A DNA stretch of 64,000 nucleotides from Sialis fuliginosa (taxonomy: Eukaryota; Arthropoda; Insecta; Megaloptera; Sialidae), in NCBI GenBank assembly GCA_961205875.1, contig OY540814.1, positions 9,716,993 through 9,780,992 on the forward strand, given 5' to 3'. Shown here in pieces: positions 33,391-45,983 of this stretch. The position numbers and the translations under genes are program-made. The notes beneath the pieces were generated by a model. That model saw only the letters and a list, made by a program, of their open reading frames with translations. It was not told the DNA's origin and did no database searches. The first letter of the stretch is position 1. Every line of letters begins with the position of its first letter.

Positions 33391-36353
33391 TGCGTAAAAA
33401 ATGTATGCTTGCTATAATAGCTTCATTATATTTATTTTAGCTTAAATAAATATGAACAGCAAAAATCAGGATTATGAAAAATACTCCAAAAAGAAACGGA
33501 AATTACAGCAAAATACACTATGTGCAAAACCCAACTAAAAACCGGTTTTTGAAATTTTATTAGGTTTTTACATGCCCTATATGACCGTATACAGTTAAAA
33601 TTTATTTATAGAAATAGTTTCATTTTCAATGGCACCGGTATACTTCCTACATATGTAATTTGATTGTCTCGGTAGTTCATTAGACACATAATCAATAGAG
33701 AGTTAGAATTAATAGTAGGCGATACAACTCACCCAACTCTTCGCACGTGTAACCGACCTCGCAATCACGACACAAAACAGTGCCGGGTTATCTGGAATAC
33801 AATATAATATATGTACATATGTATATTGTATACAAACTATATTGGTACTATAATACATTGTATGTATAATAAATACTATTGGTACTCGAATATTCGCTAT
33901 AAAGTATTATTACGTAAATAATAATTTCGAATATGATACGTCTTACGAAATTGGAAGTTAAAATATAGGGTGCGCCATCTGTTGATTTCATTTTGAAGTG
34001 CGTGTTATTTAAAATACCGGTTATGTATTTAAACTGTAAGCTTATTTGTTTGTATGTAGAAGAGACGAAAGTAGGTTTAAGTTAGTCTCGTCTCGTCAGT
34101 ATTTAAAAAATCTCGGTCACGTTCGAATTTTTATGTTTTCTTAAAGGGAGAATCATATTGCATGAAACAAGAAATTCTATTTTGGAAGAGTATTATTAAA
34201 TCGGAAATATATGTTTACTCTGGTCAATTTTTGAATTTCTCTGATTATTTTTGAAAGGGTTCGTTGTACAAAGTTGTAAAAAATATTACCTATATTTTTT
34301 GTTCAAACTTTTTTTTCGTTTTCAAGATACCTGTTCGTTTTTATATAATGATGTGTAAAAAAGTCTTGCGGTGACCACAACAGTTAATTTTATTTTAATC
34401 TAAAATATGATGTGTCCGTTTAGAAGCTTTTCTCAATAAAAAATTTAAAAAATTGTAGAAAATCATTGGGTTTGTGGAAAAGTATATATTTTAAAATCTT
34501 TAGTAAATTTATCAACTCAATATAAATATAATTTTTGTTCTAAAATTTTGTAATTTGTTAGGTGGGCGCCACTGTACAGAACAAGCCGTTCACTTTACGC
34601 AAGTATACAGGCCAGATCGCTAGATACGATGTAGGCACCAAGAGATGGTCCAGAATTCCAAATTGAGATAATTGTTGCAAACCAACAGTCTGCTCACATT
34701 GTGTATGTTATGTAATTTTTAGTTAAGGGATAGTTTGCCGTATTGTCCCAAAATTAAACGAAATAATTAATTATACGTTATCAATGGAAAACATACAATT
34801 CTGGGTTTGTTCCGTTAGAGATACGATAGTATTAACAGTTAGGTAATAATAATAAGTTAAAAAATATATATAAATACTAGACTTTTTTCCGAAATTCTTC
34901 TATAAATAATTTAAAACGTGTTTTAAAAATTACTATACGATTATTTAAAATTGGAAATGAGATTAAGATTGGGAAACATTCTGTTTTTTAAATATATCAC
35001 AAACATATTCCTTGGGTAGTTTATATTTATTCAAAATATTTTTTTGCTAAAAATACCAAATTTTTTTACATGCAACATATATTTTTTGTTGAAAAGGAAG
35101 CTTGTTGACAGAAAATAATTGCTTATTCAACTTGAAATAACATAAAATATAACACAAAAATGACACTGTATTTCCATTTTTCATTTCAACATAAAAATGA
35201 TTTTACCTTTCCTCGTCAAATATTTTATTATTTAGAATGTCTTCTTTTCATTGTCAGGAGTACAAAATCTTAAAATTGTGAAAAATGTCATATAACTGAT
35301 ATTGAATATTTAAATTTTATCGTTTTTTATTGAATAAATCGAATATGTAAATGAGAAATGATTAGTTGCAAAGATTGTTGTTCTTTCTTCTTTTCTCTGT
35401 AGTTATCTTGTTTGTTGGCGTTTTTCTTTTCAGACAGCTCCTTCGTGTAGTTGTTTTAATTGATATGCGTTATTTTGTGGTTTATGTAATTGTATTGAGT
35501 AAGTCGAAATATGAAGAAAGAATCGGATGATGGTTGTGAGTTGATCATAATAGTAGATATTATAAATATATCTGTAATAAATCTTCATAAAATAAGATAG
35601 AAAATATTTATGTATTTTTAAACAAATAGAATTTACGATAACGGACTAAATCGTTTTCAAACTACCTCAATCAATTTTAGATACGTTACAGGTTATATTT
35701 TGCATATGTGAAAATCGTTAAGGTATTTCAATCGCTTTATAAAATACTAGTTGATAGGACTCGGTGTTATCTGGAGCTTAAAAAATATGAATTGTTCACC
35801 ATGGTTATCGTCATTTGTTTTTATTTTATAAATTATGTTATAACGATTTAGCAGATTACCATTCTGAAGATGTATCACGGTGGTCCATAGCAGAAACCTT
35901 CTTAGGAAAATACCTTTCATTTTATAGGTATATAATATAATATATAATAAAAAATGTACCTAAATAGATACGTTTCCTAAGATAATTCCAATAAATTGGT
36001 CCCAGATATTGATTAAAAGAATTCTAGAGATATACCTAAATATATTTTTACAAATGAGTTAAATTTAAAGTAATTTTATAACAAACTACAGTATTAATTA
36101 TATTTTTTATTAAATATAGAAAAATTATAAAAAAATCACAAAATTACAAAAAATAACAAAACACACGCGTTGAGTTTTTTAAAGAAAATGCCTCATTGCT
36201 TTGATTAAAACAAAGCGAGCAATGAACTTGAATTTCTTTAGTATGCCCGGTTTTTAACTAGTCGTTTTTAGTTTAAGATATGTAATCCAGGTCTGAGAAC
36301 GATTACTAAAACTACAAGTTTTTTTGGTATTTTTACTTTAAAATTTAGTTCTT
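33391..36353. other. AT-rich noncoding DNA
   Basis: No gene seen. At 34561-34575 GGTGGGCGCCACTG resembles a hAT-type right end but has no partner. A short inverted repeat, CATTGCTTTG ... CAAAGCGAGCAATG, lies near 36191-36222. Confidence 0.45.
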
Positions 36354-36418
36354 CGGAGCTACACGTGCGTATCTAAAGAGCCGCATGTCGCATGCGAGCC
36401 GAAATTTGACGACCACTG
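36354..36418. mobile_element. hAT right-end fragment
   Basis: The text GAGCCGCATGTCGCATGCGAG followed closely by GACGACCACTG (ending at 36418) is the usual GC-rich subterminal region plus CCACTG end of many hAT elements. A matching CAGTGG left end is not found in the preceding 2 kb, so this is a solo end. Assignment is by motif only. Confidence 0.4.
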
Positions 36419-36612
36419 GTATAGAGTATAGAGTATTTCCCAAACATGCCCGTCAGACATTAATTTTACCGGCGTATTCCACTTTTAACAAACATACTTG
36501 GGATGAGGAGGAAGATGTTCATTGAACATTCAACCGCGTTTTACACTTTGGGAAACGCAAGCATAGAATAATCAAAATACTAATTTGTCGTATTTAGTTG
36601 AATGTTGTACTC

Positions 36613-36673
36613 TAATTCACTGTTTCTAACAAGAAAAATTAAATGTTATTTTATTATTAGAAACAGTGAATTA
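36613..36673. repeat. perfect 17-bp inverted repeat
   Basis: TAATTCACTGTTTCTAA at 36613-36629 and its exact inverse at 36657-36673, with a 27-nt AT-rich loop. Just outside, AAATGTTATTTTAT and its inverse continue the theme. It could be a tiny palindromic element. Confidence 0.75.
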
Positions 36674-37400
36674 AAAAATAAATTGAATAAAATAACATTT
36701 TATTTTTAAGATCAAATATACATGTAAGGGAGATACGCACATTTACGACATTTGAGATTGACACATTTTTTTATTAAAACTACAAACATTATTTAAAAAA
36801 TCAACCACGTTATATACATCTCTAATTAATTGAGTTTTTTAAACTGAATCTTACAAAATTTTAAATGACTGGTTTAAAAAAAATACATTTTTGTCCGATT
36901 TATGACACCATTCGTATTGAAAAGGACAGTGGGTCTGATGAAACGAACTTGGGTGCATAAGTGGTACTTATCAAATATAATTTAATTCAAAGTAAACAAA
37001 ATTTTAATTAGATATATTTTGATATGTATAATCACTTTTCATACAATATTTTTATTATTACTATAATATATTTAAAATACATCATTCTAAAATTTTGTTT
37101 CATCAAGTCTAATTGTTTATCTAGTTACAATTATTGCAAAATAAGTTCCGCAATCCTTTAACATAAACTTATATTTATTGGATTTAAGACATTTTAACGC
37201 GTCAGTGTTATTATTTAATTTTTAGAATTAACATATTTATTTAAATAAACGTCAAATTCTATGCACAAACATCTGTCCGATTCAAAGCGTAAGTAACCTT
37301 TAAAATTATTTGACATACTTTGTCTATATAAAAATAAGATTTGAAAAGTAACTTACTATTAATGTTTGACTCAATATATACAATATTTCACAAAATATTA
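36674..37400. other. AT-rich spacer
   Basis: No gene or repeat seen. Confidence 0.5.
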
Positions 37401-37474
37401 AAAAAACAATACCTTGGAATCTTTTTCAAAAAACAAAATAGTTTTTTGAAAAAGATTCTAAGGTATTGTTTTTT
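37401..37474 (+). repeat. 34-bp-stem, 6-nt-loop hairpin
   Basis: The left arm 37401-37434 (with CAATACCTTGGAATC) pairs fully with the right arm 37441-37474 (with GATTCTAAGGTATTG) around the loop AAAATA. The single difference becomes a G-U pair in plus-strand RNA and a C-A mismatch in minus-strand RNA. Precursor microRNAs are of similar length but usually have more bulges; a short foldback or processed inverted duplication is the main alternative. Confidence 0.8.
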
Positions 37475-39229
37475 TTTATGACGAAAAATTATATTGTTAA
37501 CACAAATATAACACATGGAATTAGGCAAATGCCATCATTATGGTAAAGTCAACAAAAATTGAATTAATTCATTCGGAAAGTTTCTATGGAACAGACATTG
37601 TCCGTTTCATAGTGTAACTCCTCTATAATGTTAACATTAAGAGTTCTAGTAAAATATGTTATAAAATAAATACATAAATGATAATAATAAAATCTTCTTT
37701 TATAAGACCCATAAAAATTTCATCAAACTATCTCTGAAATATTTCCTGACAATTACTCTGGATCAAGCGACTATGTACGAAATTCCATATCCAACGAAAT
37801 ACATCATCAGATAAATAAGGGGATTTATTTGAAACATGAAATAGAAAACGTACGTGTCGTAAATGGAAGCAAGGAATGAGCACAGCCGCAGCAGACGTGG
37901 AGGGGGTGGGGGGATAAGTAGAATATGAAGAGACAGTAACGAAATCACGAATGCCGGCTGTAATCAGCCGGACAAATGATCCAATAGTATCCATACGTGT
38001 GCGTTCCCCTTTGCTAGTATGAGTAGTAGTTGTGTAGGTGTGTAGGTGTGCGTGTATGTGGGTGTGGGTACGTGCGGTGTGCTGTTCATAGCCATCTCAT
38101 CAACACGATCATCCAAACACATTTATTATATTCAGCGATGAAATTGTTGCACGTTTTCAATCATCCCCTATATTTTGTGTTTTTTATTTCTTGTTTTTAT
38201 TCCATTTAATTGGATACTTATTGTAAATGCGAAACAGTTTTTCGGAATTTTCTGTAAATATCTAATTCTTGATATATTTTATTTTCAACTAGTGGGTAAT
38301 ATTTTTTTTTTCTACAACCGTTCAAAAAAGTAGGCTTTTTTATTGACAGTTCAGTGTGTAAAGTAGTACTTTTGGGTCAATCCATATGAACTGGTCCAGC
38401 ACTGGTTGCTCGATCATTCTAAAAAAAATTGATTTTTTGTGTGTAATTACCCTAACATGTTGGTAGTTCGAAACGACCATTATTTTAATTTTATTGTTTT
38501 TTGTTTTCGCGTGACGGCCATATTTGTTATACAGGTCGCAGCATTTTTTGTACTTTAAAGGGTTCGCGGAAACTAAAATATCTCAGCTTCTATTAAACCT
38601 TTCAACACGGGACTAAAAGCAAATTGTTCAAAATAAAACGGGCTACAAGATTACTTCTAGACATTTTCACCTAAATGTTATCTTAAAGGGTGAAATTTCA
38701 GCCTTAATTCTTAGTTCTATCTTTGAAAAAATCCCATTTTTAAGGGGATGTTTTTGCAAGAAGGGGAAAAGTTAATAAGCCATAAATAATAAATAAAATA
38801 TATTTTTTTAAATATAATCAAAATATATTTAAAAAAAAAATATTTTATTCTAAAATCCGACAAATGTCCACAGGTACAGCACTTGCCCCTACCTAAGGTT
38901 TTTGTCACAGAATATATGTCTTGGTACAATTCATGGTATTATGTATAATTTTCATATATCAATTTAGATTTTGCAGATTGTAAATTTAAAATTACAGAAT
39001 ATCTCTGGTGGTGTACACTTATGTTCTTTTTCAGTATCACCCCATTATTCATCTTATATTATACAGTAACAAATTAGGAAACGCATTTTAATGAAACTAG
39101 AACTGTCAAAAATTTTGTCCAAAGCTTGAATTTTAATATTTATATAGTAAAGTACAATGTATATAAATTAATTATTATGTTATATTATTGTTAATATTAT
39201 ATAATAAATAGGGTTGTAGAAAAAATATT
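37475..39229. other. noncoding DNA with a GC-richer stretch
   Basis: At 37850-38100 the sequence is GC-richer, with the 18-bp palindrome CCGGCTGTAATCAGCCGG at 37951-37968 and a TG-rich tract at 38031-38084. Two minus-strand frames overlap there (37728-37994 and 37763-37948); neither shows a family motif. At about 38370, GGGTCAATCCATATGAACTGG looks like the edge of a dispersed repeat. Confidence 0.4.
38031..38084. repeat. TG-rich simple repeat
   Basis: Irregular GTGTAGGTGTG / GTGTGGG tract of about 54 bp. Confidence 0.7.
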
Positions 39230-39410
39230 GGTTCATCAGTTATGCGTGTGACAAGGATTCACTCGACAGACACACAGACAGGCAGACACGGAACGAAAAG
39301 AGTTTGTCTTGACCTGAAACAACGATCAATTTAAAATTTTGAAACCGGAGAATAATTTTTTTGTCTCATTTTAATACGATCACAAAGCTTCTCGTATCTT
39401 CGATATTGCG
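39230..39410 (-). repeat. dispersed repeat D, copy 1
   Basis: Matches 63182-63345 in reverse complement. Shared blocks are GAATCCTTGTCACA, TCAAGACAAAC, and AAGCTTTGTGATCG on one strand. Boundaries are approximate. The family is unknown. The CAGACA-rich centre resembles the TCTGTCTGTC stretch common in insect nonautonomous elements. Confidence 0.7.
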
Positions 39411-39920
39411 GGGGAGCAAAATGAGATTAAACACAAATTATTATTAGAATAAAAATAGAAAATATATGTTTGCATCTAGCATCTATAATACTCGGTTCAC
39501 TCTAATACAGAGTTAAATTTTTGCTGGAGTCACAGAATTTAAATTCATAAAATATGAAAATGATGATATCGATAATCCTGTATGATATACGTTATCGCTT
39601 ACAAATATTACAATTTCGACTAGACTTCTACTAATAAAACTAAAATCAGCAATCTATTGGTACAAAAAACAAATTGAAATTTCTGAAAATATCAAACACT
39701 TCAAAATGGAAAGTCAGTTAAGAGGAAATCCTTAAATAAATTAGATTCAAAGAAAAATCTGTACCAGACATTCTATTAAATCGTTTTTCATATCCTATAA
39801 AAATATGAATACATGTTTTTTATAGAAAAAGAGAGTGATATTATATTTTGTATTAATAAATATTGAATTTAAATTTAATATTCCTTTCACTGAACTTTAA
39901 ATTAAAACGTTATATCTATT
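39411..39920. other. AT-rich spacer
   Basis: No feature seen. Confidence 0.5.
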
Positions 39921-40709
39921 CAGTGGCGTAGTCTCTAAATAAATAATATTGTTCGAGATAAATATACTTAAAAATGTTATAAGTTGTATGTGATGCATTG
40001 TTGTCTTTTATATATAATTTATCAGTATTTTATATTTTTCAATTGAAGGCCCTCAATTTTTGCACGTAATTGGTTCCTGGAAATGTATGTGAATGATGAA
40101 TGTGCGAAACTAGAACAATGTAAAAACACTATCATTTTCATATATTTAGCTGAAATACTAGAGGAACGTATCGAGGTGTATCTCACCGATTTTGATAAAA
40201 TGTTAAGAATTTTTTTTTTGGGATCAGGCTAATATTTCAAAAATAAAACAAGATAGAAAAAAATGTTTGGGACCAAAGTTGAAAGGCTTAAGAGGAACAT
40301 CGGATGATGCTATCAAAAATAGAATGTTTATTTTGATCTGGTAAAATTTGATAAATCATTTGGTATTTAATTATTATATTTTATTTTTTGCTTAAATTTT
40401 TGATAGCAAAAACTAAAAATAAATTTCTAAAATAATTTTCTCATAATAAATAGGTATATTTTTGTAATTTTTTATAGTTATTATCGATACAGCCTACATT
40501 TTATTTCGTATATTGAAATATATCACTTCTCAGTAGACAACATTTGAACATTTAATTTTAATATTCTTTGACTGCCCTGCTATCGAAAATAATATAACAG
40601 ATATATACAATATTTAAACCAATATAATATTAACATTTAAATAATAAATGTATTTTAAAATATTTCTTTATAAAAGGACACCTCGCTTTCCAAGGCAAGT
40701 ACGCCACTG
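39921..40709. mobile_element. 789-bp nonautonomous hAT element
   Basis: It begins CAGTGGCGTAGTC and ends ...GTACGCCACTG. The 8-mers TATCTATT (39913-39920) and TAACTATT (40710-40717) match at seven of eight. No transposase is visible; the interior is AT-rich. Ends resemble but are not identical to the 30095 element (CAGTGGCGG against CAGTGGCGT). Confidence 0.85.
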
Positions 40710-41280
40710 TAACTATTGTACTTATAGAAAAATAGAGAATATGATTTAAAAAAATTAATCATAAAACTGTACAAATACGAATGAAAATATTTTAATTAAA
40801 ATACTAATTGATAAATAATTTTTATTATAATTATTCATATTATATATACTCGACGTTCCATGAAGTTGTAAAATTATTGTGTCAATATTAAATTATGTGC
40901 AGTCAACTGTAAGAATAACGATAGAGGCAACACCGAGTTTGTTAATCTAATTTTATATTTTGAGGAAATATCACGAAATACAAAACACTGTATTTAAATA
41001 TGTGTGTATATTTTGTGAATTCACCTGTTATGAAAGATAACTTACTAAATATTTATGTAGTACGAATGTAATTATTATTTCGTTTTATGAAAATCTGTTT
41101 TCATATTTTTTGTAAAACTTCAACACTGTACAAAATATACGATTACACATTAAAATTAAAATTGTAACATCACACAATATTTAATATTTATTTAAAGAAA
41201 ACAGTCTCATTAACGTCCAGCCCAAACTCCTGGACCTAGTAAGAAATTTCAAGGATGTCTTCCTTTTATGACGCAAGCAT
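40710..41280. other. AT-rich spacer
   Basis: No feature seen. Confidence 0.5.
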
Positions 41281-41880
41281 GAACTAAGAGGGAATTTTCC
41301 GAAATTCAGCCCCATAGGGAGGGAAAAACTTTTTTTTACGTTTGTCTACATAAGTGCTTATATTGCAAATGTAAATTTCAGGTGAAATACTCTTCAATTA
41401 AAATAATAATATACGTTCGTGTATCGCGAAATTTCAAAGTTCAACACTAATAGGGGTAAAAAATTATTCCAGACTAACAGCGAAAATGGTAGATATAGGA
41501 TTTAATAAATTATGTATGTATAGTATATACCTGTTCATAAAAACGAATACGACTGTTATCTTTCCAAACAGTATAAAAAATTATGAAAATTTTGTACTAT
41601 AATTTTTAATTAAATCTTCATTAGTTTCAGAGTTATGTGAAATATACGATTATTTTGCAAATTTTCATAGAGGTATTTATATGGCAAATGTAAATTTCGG
41701 GCGATGTACTCTTCAATTAAAATAATAATACAGATTCGTGTATCGCGATATTTCAAAGTTCAACACTAATAGGGGTAAAAAATTATTACAGACTAAAGCG
41801 GAAACGGTATTGGATTTAATAAATTATGTATATACCTGTTCATAAAAACGAATACAATGTAAGCGAAGCCGCGGGCGGAC
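41281..41880 (+). mobile_element. Helitron-like 3' region with tandem duplication
   Basis: Two copies of about 190 bp, offset by 319 bp, share GCAAATGTAAATTTC, CTCTTCAATTAAAATAATAA, ACTAATAGGGGTAAAAAATT and CCTGTTCATAAAAACGAATAC (units about 41350-41550 and 41669-41856). The second copy runs into GTAAGCGAAGCCGCGGGCGG, which matches the GCGAAGCCGCGGG end of the Helitron-like copy at 29815. The terminal CTRR is not clear. GAAATTCAGCCCCATAGGGA upstream is typical of these insect repeats. Confidence 0.5.
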
Positions 41881-43429
41881 CGCCGTTCAATAATGTAACT
41901 ATATTTATTATTATTAATGTATTTTTGCATCATTTATTATGTAATTCAATTTTACAAACTTTAACAAATAAACAGCTATTTGAGATCAAAAATAGTTTTA
42001 AAATTCGTTATTATGTAATTTGGCAGTATTAAGAATGTCACTTGAAGCCAAAATAATATCATATTATATTTTATCGAATAAAAACAAAATAATTTTTCAT
42101 AAGGACATTTTGCGTTGGAAGTCATTATAAGCAAGATTAAAAAGTAGAAGATAAATCAAACTGTTTTTCATCACTCCTAAGTAATTTTCCTTTGTTTAAA
42201 TTATAAATAAAAAGCGTAATTCTTTGTCAACATAGTTAATCTTTTTTATAGCAAAAAATGGATTCAAACATAAATGTACAGTAGAAATTTGTAAACAGGA
42301 TTAGCATTTATATGATTCTTAAATTAAAAATAACAGTTCACGTTGTCTAGAACGGTTGTGCTTTTAATAAAATGGAAGTAGTTATTTCTGTATAAAACTG
42401 CATGAGTCTATTTTCTTTTTACTGTAGTGTATTTACATTATGCATTATATTAAAATAAATAATAAGAAACCGTATAAAGTATAAAATAAAAAAAATAATA
42501 ATGAATTGGTCGATAAAATTATTCTGAGAATTTAAGATATCGTTTCGCTATTTATTTTGTTTTCTATTACAGAACTGGAGAATTTTAAACAAAATATTAC
42601 GATTATTATATTTTGTTTACAAAACTTGAAAACGACATTAAATATTTACATTTGTACCTATATACATACATAGTTACAACATACATATACATCAACATAT
42701 TAAAATCTACCCTGCATTTAAATTAATACCGAACTGAATAAATTTATTCAATAGTTACGTAACTATTATACTTTCACAACAACACATTTACCCTTCTCTA
42801 ACGATCGATCAAACAACATGTCTTTCTATATACGAACATACATACAGATAAGAGAAAAGGGTTCATTCTATTTTAAAATAAAACAATCTAGAATTTTGAA
42901 ATATAATTTTTTTTAATTTAATTTTTAAATTGAAAATAATCACTGATTTTAAATTTACTAAAATTTCAAAAATATGTACAAGGTCTTAGGCTTTTTAATA
43001 ATGAAAGTTATATTATATCCGTTCAGCAATTTTAATATTTACTACCAAACTAGATTATATTGCTTACAAAAAATTGTTTTATTAGTATGATATTAATATT
43101 ATAATATAAAAATAATAAATACCTACAACTTTGGAATGACTACATAAAATACTTTGCTACCTGAGAACAGTCTACTGAAAATAAAAATAATTATTCAGTT
43201 AAAATAACCATTTTTAATTGTCATTTAGGAATCAATAGATTGAAATATTGCTAAGATATTATAAGACATTTTATAAAAGTATAACTGGTTGAAAATCTGG
43301 AGAATACAAGTGTATGAATTCAAGTAAAAACATATTTACTTAACAATAAGAATGTCTCGTGATATTAAATAATAATTAGAACTTTCCATAAGCTGAAAAA
43401 GCTAAATGGGTAGAAGACGGCAGAAGATT
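41881..43429. other. AT-rich noncoding DNA
   Basis: No gene. A 68-codon frame (41826-42032) starts inside the Helitron-like end and is chance. Confidence 0.5.
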
Positions 43430-43860
43430 GTACAGATTCACTTAAATGTACTGGATAATGGGGAATAGCAAAGTACAATAGATAACTGTTATATATTTAC
43501 AAAACCATTTTCAACCTCTTGTTATGGAAACCATCTATGGGGTTCGTTCAGTCGGTGAATCAAATATAAGTATTCTTCAAAAATTCCAATTAAAAGAGCT
43601 AAGAACAATTATAAGTGCCCCGTGGTTCGTTCCTAACTGGGTGATACAGCAAGATGTTAAACCACCTTCAGTAAAAGAAGTAATCGAAACACGTGTTTTG
43701 ATGTCATAAGAAGTCCTCATAAGGAGTCTAACAGTTCCAGGAATTGTTCGGCTCCTGATGAGGATTTCTTTTCCAGGAACTGTTAGGCTCCTAATGAGAC
43801 TTATTGTGAAGTTGAAACAGGTGTTAAGTGACATTGTTTTATTAAGGTGTATTTTTATAG
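43430..43860 (+). mobile_element. Jockey-clade LINE, 3' fragment of ORF2
   Basis: The open frame 43524-43709 includes NISILQKFQLKELRTIISAP followed directly by WFVPNWVIQQDVKPPSVKEV. It matches the C-terminal part of Jockey-type reverse transcriptases (SNIEILQRFQ.K.LR.I.NAPWYV.N..IH.DL..PTVKEEI). Just upstream, in other frames, MYWIMGNSKV fits the MYWLLGR.SKLS block. Downstream, VPGIVRLLMR fits the tail. The 5' end is truncated and frames are broken. From 43711 to 43806 a roughly 30-bp unit occurs three times, once inverted, so the tail has also been rearranged. Confidence 0.78.
43711..43806. repeat. inverted and direct triplication in the LINE tail
   Basis: GGAGTCTAACAGTTCCAGGAA near 43725 is the near-perfect inverse of TTCCAGGAACTGTTAGGCTCC near 43771. 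Between them TTGTTCGGCTCCTGATGAGG is a direct copy of the latter. The block could fold into a strong hairpin. Confidence 0.75.
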
Positions 43861-43866
43861 TTTAAG

Positions 43867-44113
43867 TCATAGGTGTCCAAGCCTTTACTAAGGGCCACAG
43901 GCCAGAATATAATATAAAATAAAAACTGAGGACCTTTTTTTTTGGTCACGTCAATTGATAATTTTATTGAATGAATAAGGTTAGATTAGAATCAGACTTT
44001 TTTTTTTTTAGTCGCGCAACTTTCAATGCAGGTTTATTTTTATATTATTATTTTTGTAATTATCTTCGCGGGCCGCACCGAAGTTCCTTGCGGGCCGCGT
44101 GCTGGACAAGCTT
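43867..44113. mobile_element. 247-bp hAT-like MITE
   Basis: The left end TCATAGGTGTCCAAGCC and right end GCTGGACAAGCTT are weak inverted repeats sharing GTCCA, with GGGCCAC and GCGGGCCGC subterminal text typical of hAT. Flanking 8-mers AGTTTAAG (43859-43866) and GGTTTAAG (44114-44121) match at seven of eight. It lies immediately after the LINE fragment. Confidence 0.65.
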
Positions 44114-45983
44114 GGTTTAAGGAACATTTAATGTGTTAAATTGCATGTTAATTGCAAATTACATGAACGGTAAAAAATCAATTAATAACAATCCGTGTTA
44201 ATATAGCTGTGGAAATATTGTATAGAGTATAATCATATTAAAAATTTATATTTTACTGAATTAATTAATGACTCACCGACTTTATCAGTATTTTGCATTT
44301 TTCAATGATTCTATAAGTGATTTTTAATTGATTCAGATAAATAAAGGTAATGATTTTTGTCTATAATACATTCCATACAACTGACGTGCATTTAAGGTTA
44401 TTGGTCTAGCACCCCTTTAGTTGTGAACTATCCGTTTAAAAAAAGATTTGATTTCGAAAAATTAAGTTTTTAAATTATATGCAGAACACATGTACATTAA
44501 ATGGAATTTTTTACTTTGTTAAGAATTAAAAGTAAAAAATTAGATATAATTTGCCGATCGTAGTATATAGACTGTATCTTTAATATATACTATGGTCTCA
44601 CCAAATTTAGTTGTTGCACCCGCAGACGTTGTTTGCCTGTAAGTCGCACTTTATTACTGTTACGAATGATTTGTTCACGCGTCTTTACAAACATGCTGTC
44701 ATGGCTGTGTTGTATTTCTAGTTTTTCATTACTTTGAATAAACTTGGATCTGAAACTACACGTGAATATGTGCGTTTTATATTTTTTATAATATTTAAAC
44801 GGGTCGAAGTTTCAAATAATCAGTGTTTAAAACGTCTCTGTATAGAACTTTTATCACTTCCGGCGAGTTCTCTCATTTACCGTGTATTAAAAACTCTATT
44901 TTTAATATCCAATTACTCAAAAACCACTCGTTCAATATTATTTTTTTAAATTAGTAAATAAATATATCCATAAATAATATATTAAAATTTTAGACTACAT
45001 TACTTTAATGATCGAATAACCTTAATAAAAAAATAATTAAATATCCATCACTAAAAAATCTAATTCAGAAAGGTTCAAAATAACATTACAACACCTACGT
45101 TAGTTAATTGGAGCACAACACAAGCTATCTAATTTCAGGAAGCCCCCCTCCACAGACATAACATATAGGTAGGTACTACAAACTTGCGAACAAATACGCA
45201 TGTGAATATTTACATTGGAGTGTATTGACCATCATTCCGCACAGGAAGTTGGTCCCGCAATCAAACTACAATGACCCGTAGGTAGTTTTCTGAGGCCTAT
45301 AATTTCAGTAATTAACCTACCGTTCGGTTAGAATCGCGTCAACCGGCAATTGTGGAACGTGCCCCGGTCCACGAGTATCTGTAATTTCGTTTCCGATTGT
45401 TCATTAGCGTCGAGGGGGTGACACTTACCCCTATCGATAAACACATGTACGGATTATAAGTGACCTATGGCTATTTTGGAAGCAGATATGTCGTGATAAA
45501 TGAATGTACGCCGTTATTGTTTACATAGATAAGTTGGATTGCGTGTTTTGGAGTTGGGGGGTTAGTTATTAGTTATAATGTATTGTTAATACATTCATTA
45601 TTCTGACAATGCGTTTCAAACTCTTAAATATTCATATAAATAAAATATTAATATCATAACTAATACAGAGATTGGTAAACATACAAAAAATATAATTAAA
45701 TAGATATAATAAATTAGTATATACCCGTATTTTACAATTGTCTTGTATTCATTTATTAAAATTTTAAAAAATCTGTAAAACTTTTTTAATTATTGTATTT
45801 TTAATTGTCCATCGCAGTGGTTCTAAATCGGTGTGCTAATTGGTTCTTACGTTTCATCACGTTGGTTTGGCCTGAAAAGCAAACTTGCTCCAATTTGAAA
45901 AACCTTTTCCAAAAACACGATTTTATAAAAATGACTGTCCATCCGACAAATTAGCCGAATGATCTCGAAAATAACAAAAATTG
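44114..45983. other. noncoding DNA with a complex block
   Basis: No gene seen. 45225-45560 is GC-richer and single-copy in the window, with CCCCTATCGATAAAC, TGTTTAC (45519-45525, fork-head core) and AGATAAG (45527-45533, GATA site). That pattern suits an enhancer or other conserved noncoding element. At 45815 CAGTGGTTCTAAATCGGTG looks like a lone hAT left end. The plus-strand frame 44734-44949 is not recognisable. Confidence 0.35.

Noticed and set aside
34561-34575. GCGCCACTG as a hAT right end
   Set aside because: No partner left end or flanking duplication; too short to call.
37728-37994. Two overlapping minus-strand frames in a GC-richer block
   Set aside because: No recognisable motif in either frame; GC content alone lengthens frames here.
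45815-45840. CAGTGGTTCTAAATCGGTG as a hAT left end enclosing the foldback A element
   Set aside because: No matching right end was found after 47478, so a whole hAT element is not supported.
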